From: an uncultured Bacteroidales bacterium
Lineage (GTDB): Bacteria; Bacteroidota; Bacteroidia; Bacteroidales; UBA932
Reading direction: 5' to 3'
NCBI GenBank assembly: GCA_937901105.1
Contig: CALCHD010000204.1
Coordinates: 1-6,054 of the forward strand
Length of the DNA stretch: 6,054 bases
The translations under genes were made by a program, and so were the position numbers. The notes below the pieces were generated by a model, which was not told where the DNA came from, did no database searches, and worked only from the letters and a program-made list of their open reading frames with translations. Below, piece after piece: positions 5,288 to 6,054 of this stretch; within the stretch, counting starts at the first letter, position 1; every line of letters starts with the position of its first letter.

Positions 5288-6054
5288 ATGAAAAAGATTG
5301 TTTTTTTAGACGCAGATACAATTGGAAGTGACATCTCCTTGGAGCCTATTGCTGCCCAGGGTGAGTTGGTTACATATCCTTTTACAAAACCTGAAGAGGT
5401 ATTTGAGAGAATCCAGGGTTTTGACGTTATCATTACAAATAAGGTTATCATTGGCAAGGAGCAGATTGATGCATGCCCTACCTTGAAACTTATTTGTGTG
5501 GCTGCAACCGGTACCAACAACGTGGATATCCCATATGCAAACAGCAAGGGAATTCCTGTAAAGAATGCTATCGGATACTCTACCGAGAGCGTGGTGCAGG
5601 TAACTTTTGGAATGGTACTTTCACTTGTTGGCCAAATGGCATACTTTGATAATTCTGTAAAGATCGGCAACTACTCAAAAGGCCCTTCATTTACAGATGT
5701 AAGCAAATGCTTCTGGGAGCTTAAAGGGAAGAGATACGGCGTTGTGGGCCTTGGCAACATTGGCGGTAAAGTAGCACGCATTGCACAGGCATTTGGAATG
5801 GATGTGGTTTACTACTCAACTTCAGGCAACCCTCACTCAGACGAGTTCCAGGCAGTATCGCTTGAGGAGCTTATGAGCACCTGTGATGTTATTTCAGTAC
5901 ACTGCCCTTTGAACGAGCGCACAAACAACCTTATCACATATGACAAGCTGGCTTTGATGAAGAAAACCGCATATATCATTAACCTTGGCCGTGGCGGCAT
6001 CATTAACGAGGCAGATTTGGTTCAGGCCTTGAATGATGGCCTTATGGCGGGGGG
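5288..6054 (+). CDS. D-2-hydroxyacid dehydrogenase, glycerate dehydrogenase-like (3' end cut by the window edge)
   Basis: The frame opens at the ATG at 5288 (MKKIVFLDADTIG) and runs off the right edge after 255 codons; family members are about 315-330 residues, so roughly a fifth is missing. These enzymes reduce 2-keto acids such as hydroxypyruvate or glyoxylate to D-hydroxyacids with NADH or NADPH in the cytoplasm. The split N-terminal substrate domain is followed by LICVAATGTNNVDIPYA (68-84), a family signature. The nucleotide-binding fold shows VVGLGNIGGKVARIAQAFGM (152-171) with GLGNIG as the dinucleotide loop. CDVISVHCPLNERTNNLI (199-216) and INLGRGGIINEADLVQAL (231-248) follow, the latter with the expected substrate-binding Arg235. 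The catalytic Glu and His lie beyond the window. No Shine-Dalgarno sequence is seen before the start. It could be transcribed from the nad promoter if the hairpin element upstream is read through, or from its own promoter. Substrate is not determined; glycerate dehydrogenase (HprA) is the best guess. Confidence 0.9.
   Translation, partial: MKKIVFLDADTIGSDISLEPIAAQGELVTYPFTKPEEVFERIQGFDVIITNKVIIGKEQIDACPTLKLICVAATGTNNVDIPYANSKGIPVKNAIGYSTESVVQVTFGMVLSLVGQMAYFDNSVKIGNYSKGPSFTDVSKCFWELKGKRYGVVGLGNIGGKVARIAQAFGMDVVYYSTSGNPHSDEFQAVSLEELMSTCDVISVHCPLNERTNNLITYDKLALMKKTAYIINLGRGGIINEADLVQALNDGLMAG

Noticed and set aside
5260..5670. Open frame of 136 codons on the minus strand opposite the dehydrogenase
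   Set aside because: The + strand frame here carries continuous D-2-hydroxyacid dehydrogenase motifs; the minus frame is its shadow.
6043..6054. G-run at the right edge as a sequencing or assembly error
   Set aside because: The frame stays open and the encoded GLMAG fits the family; with the sequence ending here there is no way to test it.

Overview
The window looks like a piece of a Bacteroidota chromosome, probably order Bacteroidales. The grounds are the protein style, start codons with A/T-rich upstream regions and almost no Shine-Dalgarno sequence, and a TAnnTTTG-type -7 promoter box in front of nadB. Family-level placement cannot be made from the sequence alone. All five recognised genes lie on the + strand. 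Gene content is housekeeping metabolism, with no transposase, phage gene, CRISPR array or RNA gene visible.

Layout: (a) 2-325 is the C-terminal end of a FucP/GluP-type sugar transporter of the major facilitator superfamily, cut by the left edge. (b) 321-394 is a two-tier inverted repeat that overlaps the transporter's stop codon. (c) 415-1368 is a complete ROK-family sugar kinase, plausibly a glucokinase, ending in a good intrinsic terminator (1393-1421). (d) 1369-1711 is a 343-base gap holding that terminator, an exact 51-base-period tandem repeat of about 3.6 units whose units can form hairpins, a 13-base direct duplication, and a perfect 10+10 palindrome containing a Bacteroidota -7 promoter box. 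(e) 1712-5156 is nadB-nadC-nadA, a compact operon for making NAD from L-aspartate. (f) 5160-5272 is a 113-base element with near-perfect 28-base terminal inverted repeats around a small inner hairpin. (g) 5288 to the right edge is a D-2-hydroxyacid dehydrogenase (glycerate dehydrogenase-like), cut before its last catalytic residues.

How the genes work together: the transporter and kinase form a natural uptake-and-phosphorylation pair for a hexose. NadB oxidises L-aspartate to iminoaspartate, NadA condenses that with dihydroxyacetone phosphate to quinolinate, and NadC converts quinolinate to nicotinate mononucleotide. All three steps are encoded in one transcription unit with 25-base and 3-base gaps. 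The downstream dehydrogenase is an NAD(H)-using enzyme, but a functional link to the nad operon is only positional.

I see no clear new multi-gene system here. The most interesting material is non-coding: the palindromic promoter/operator of the nad operon, the 51-base repeat array, and the two nested hairpin elements in the gaps.
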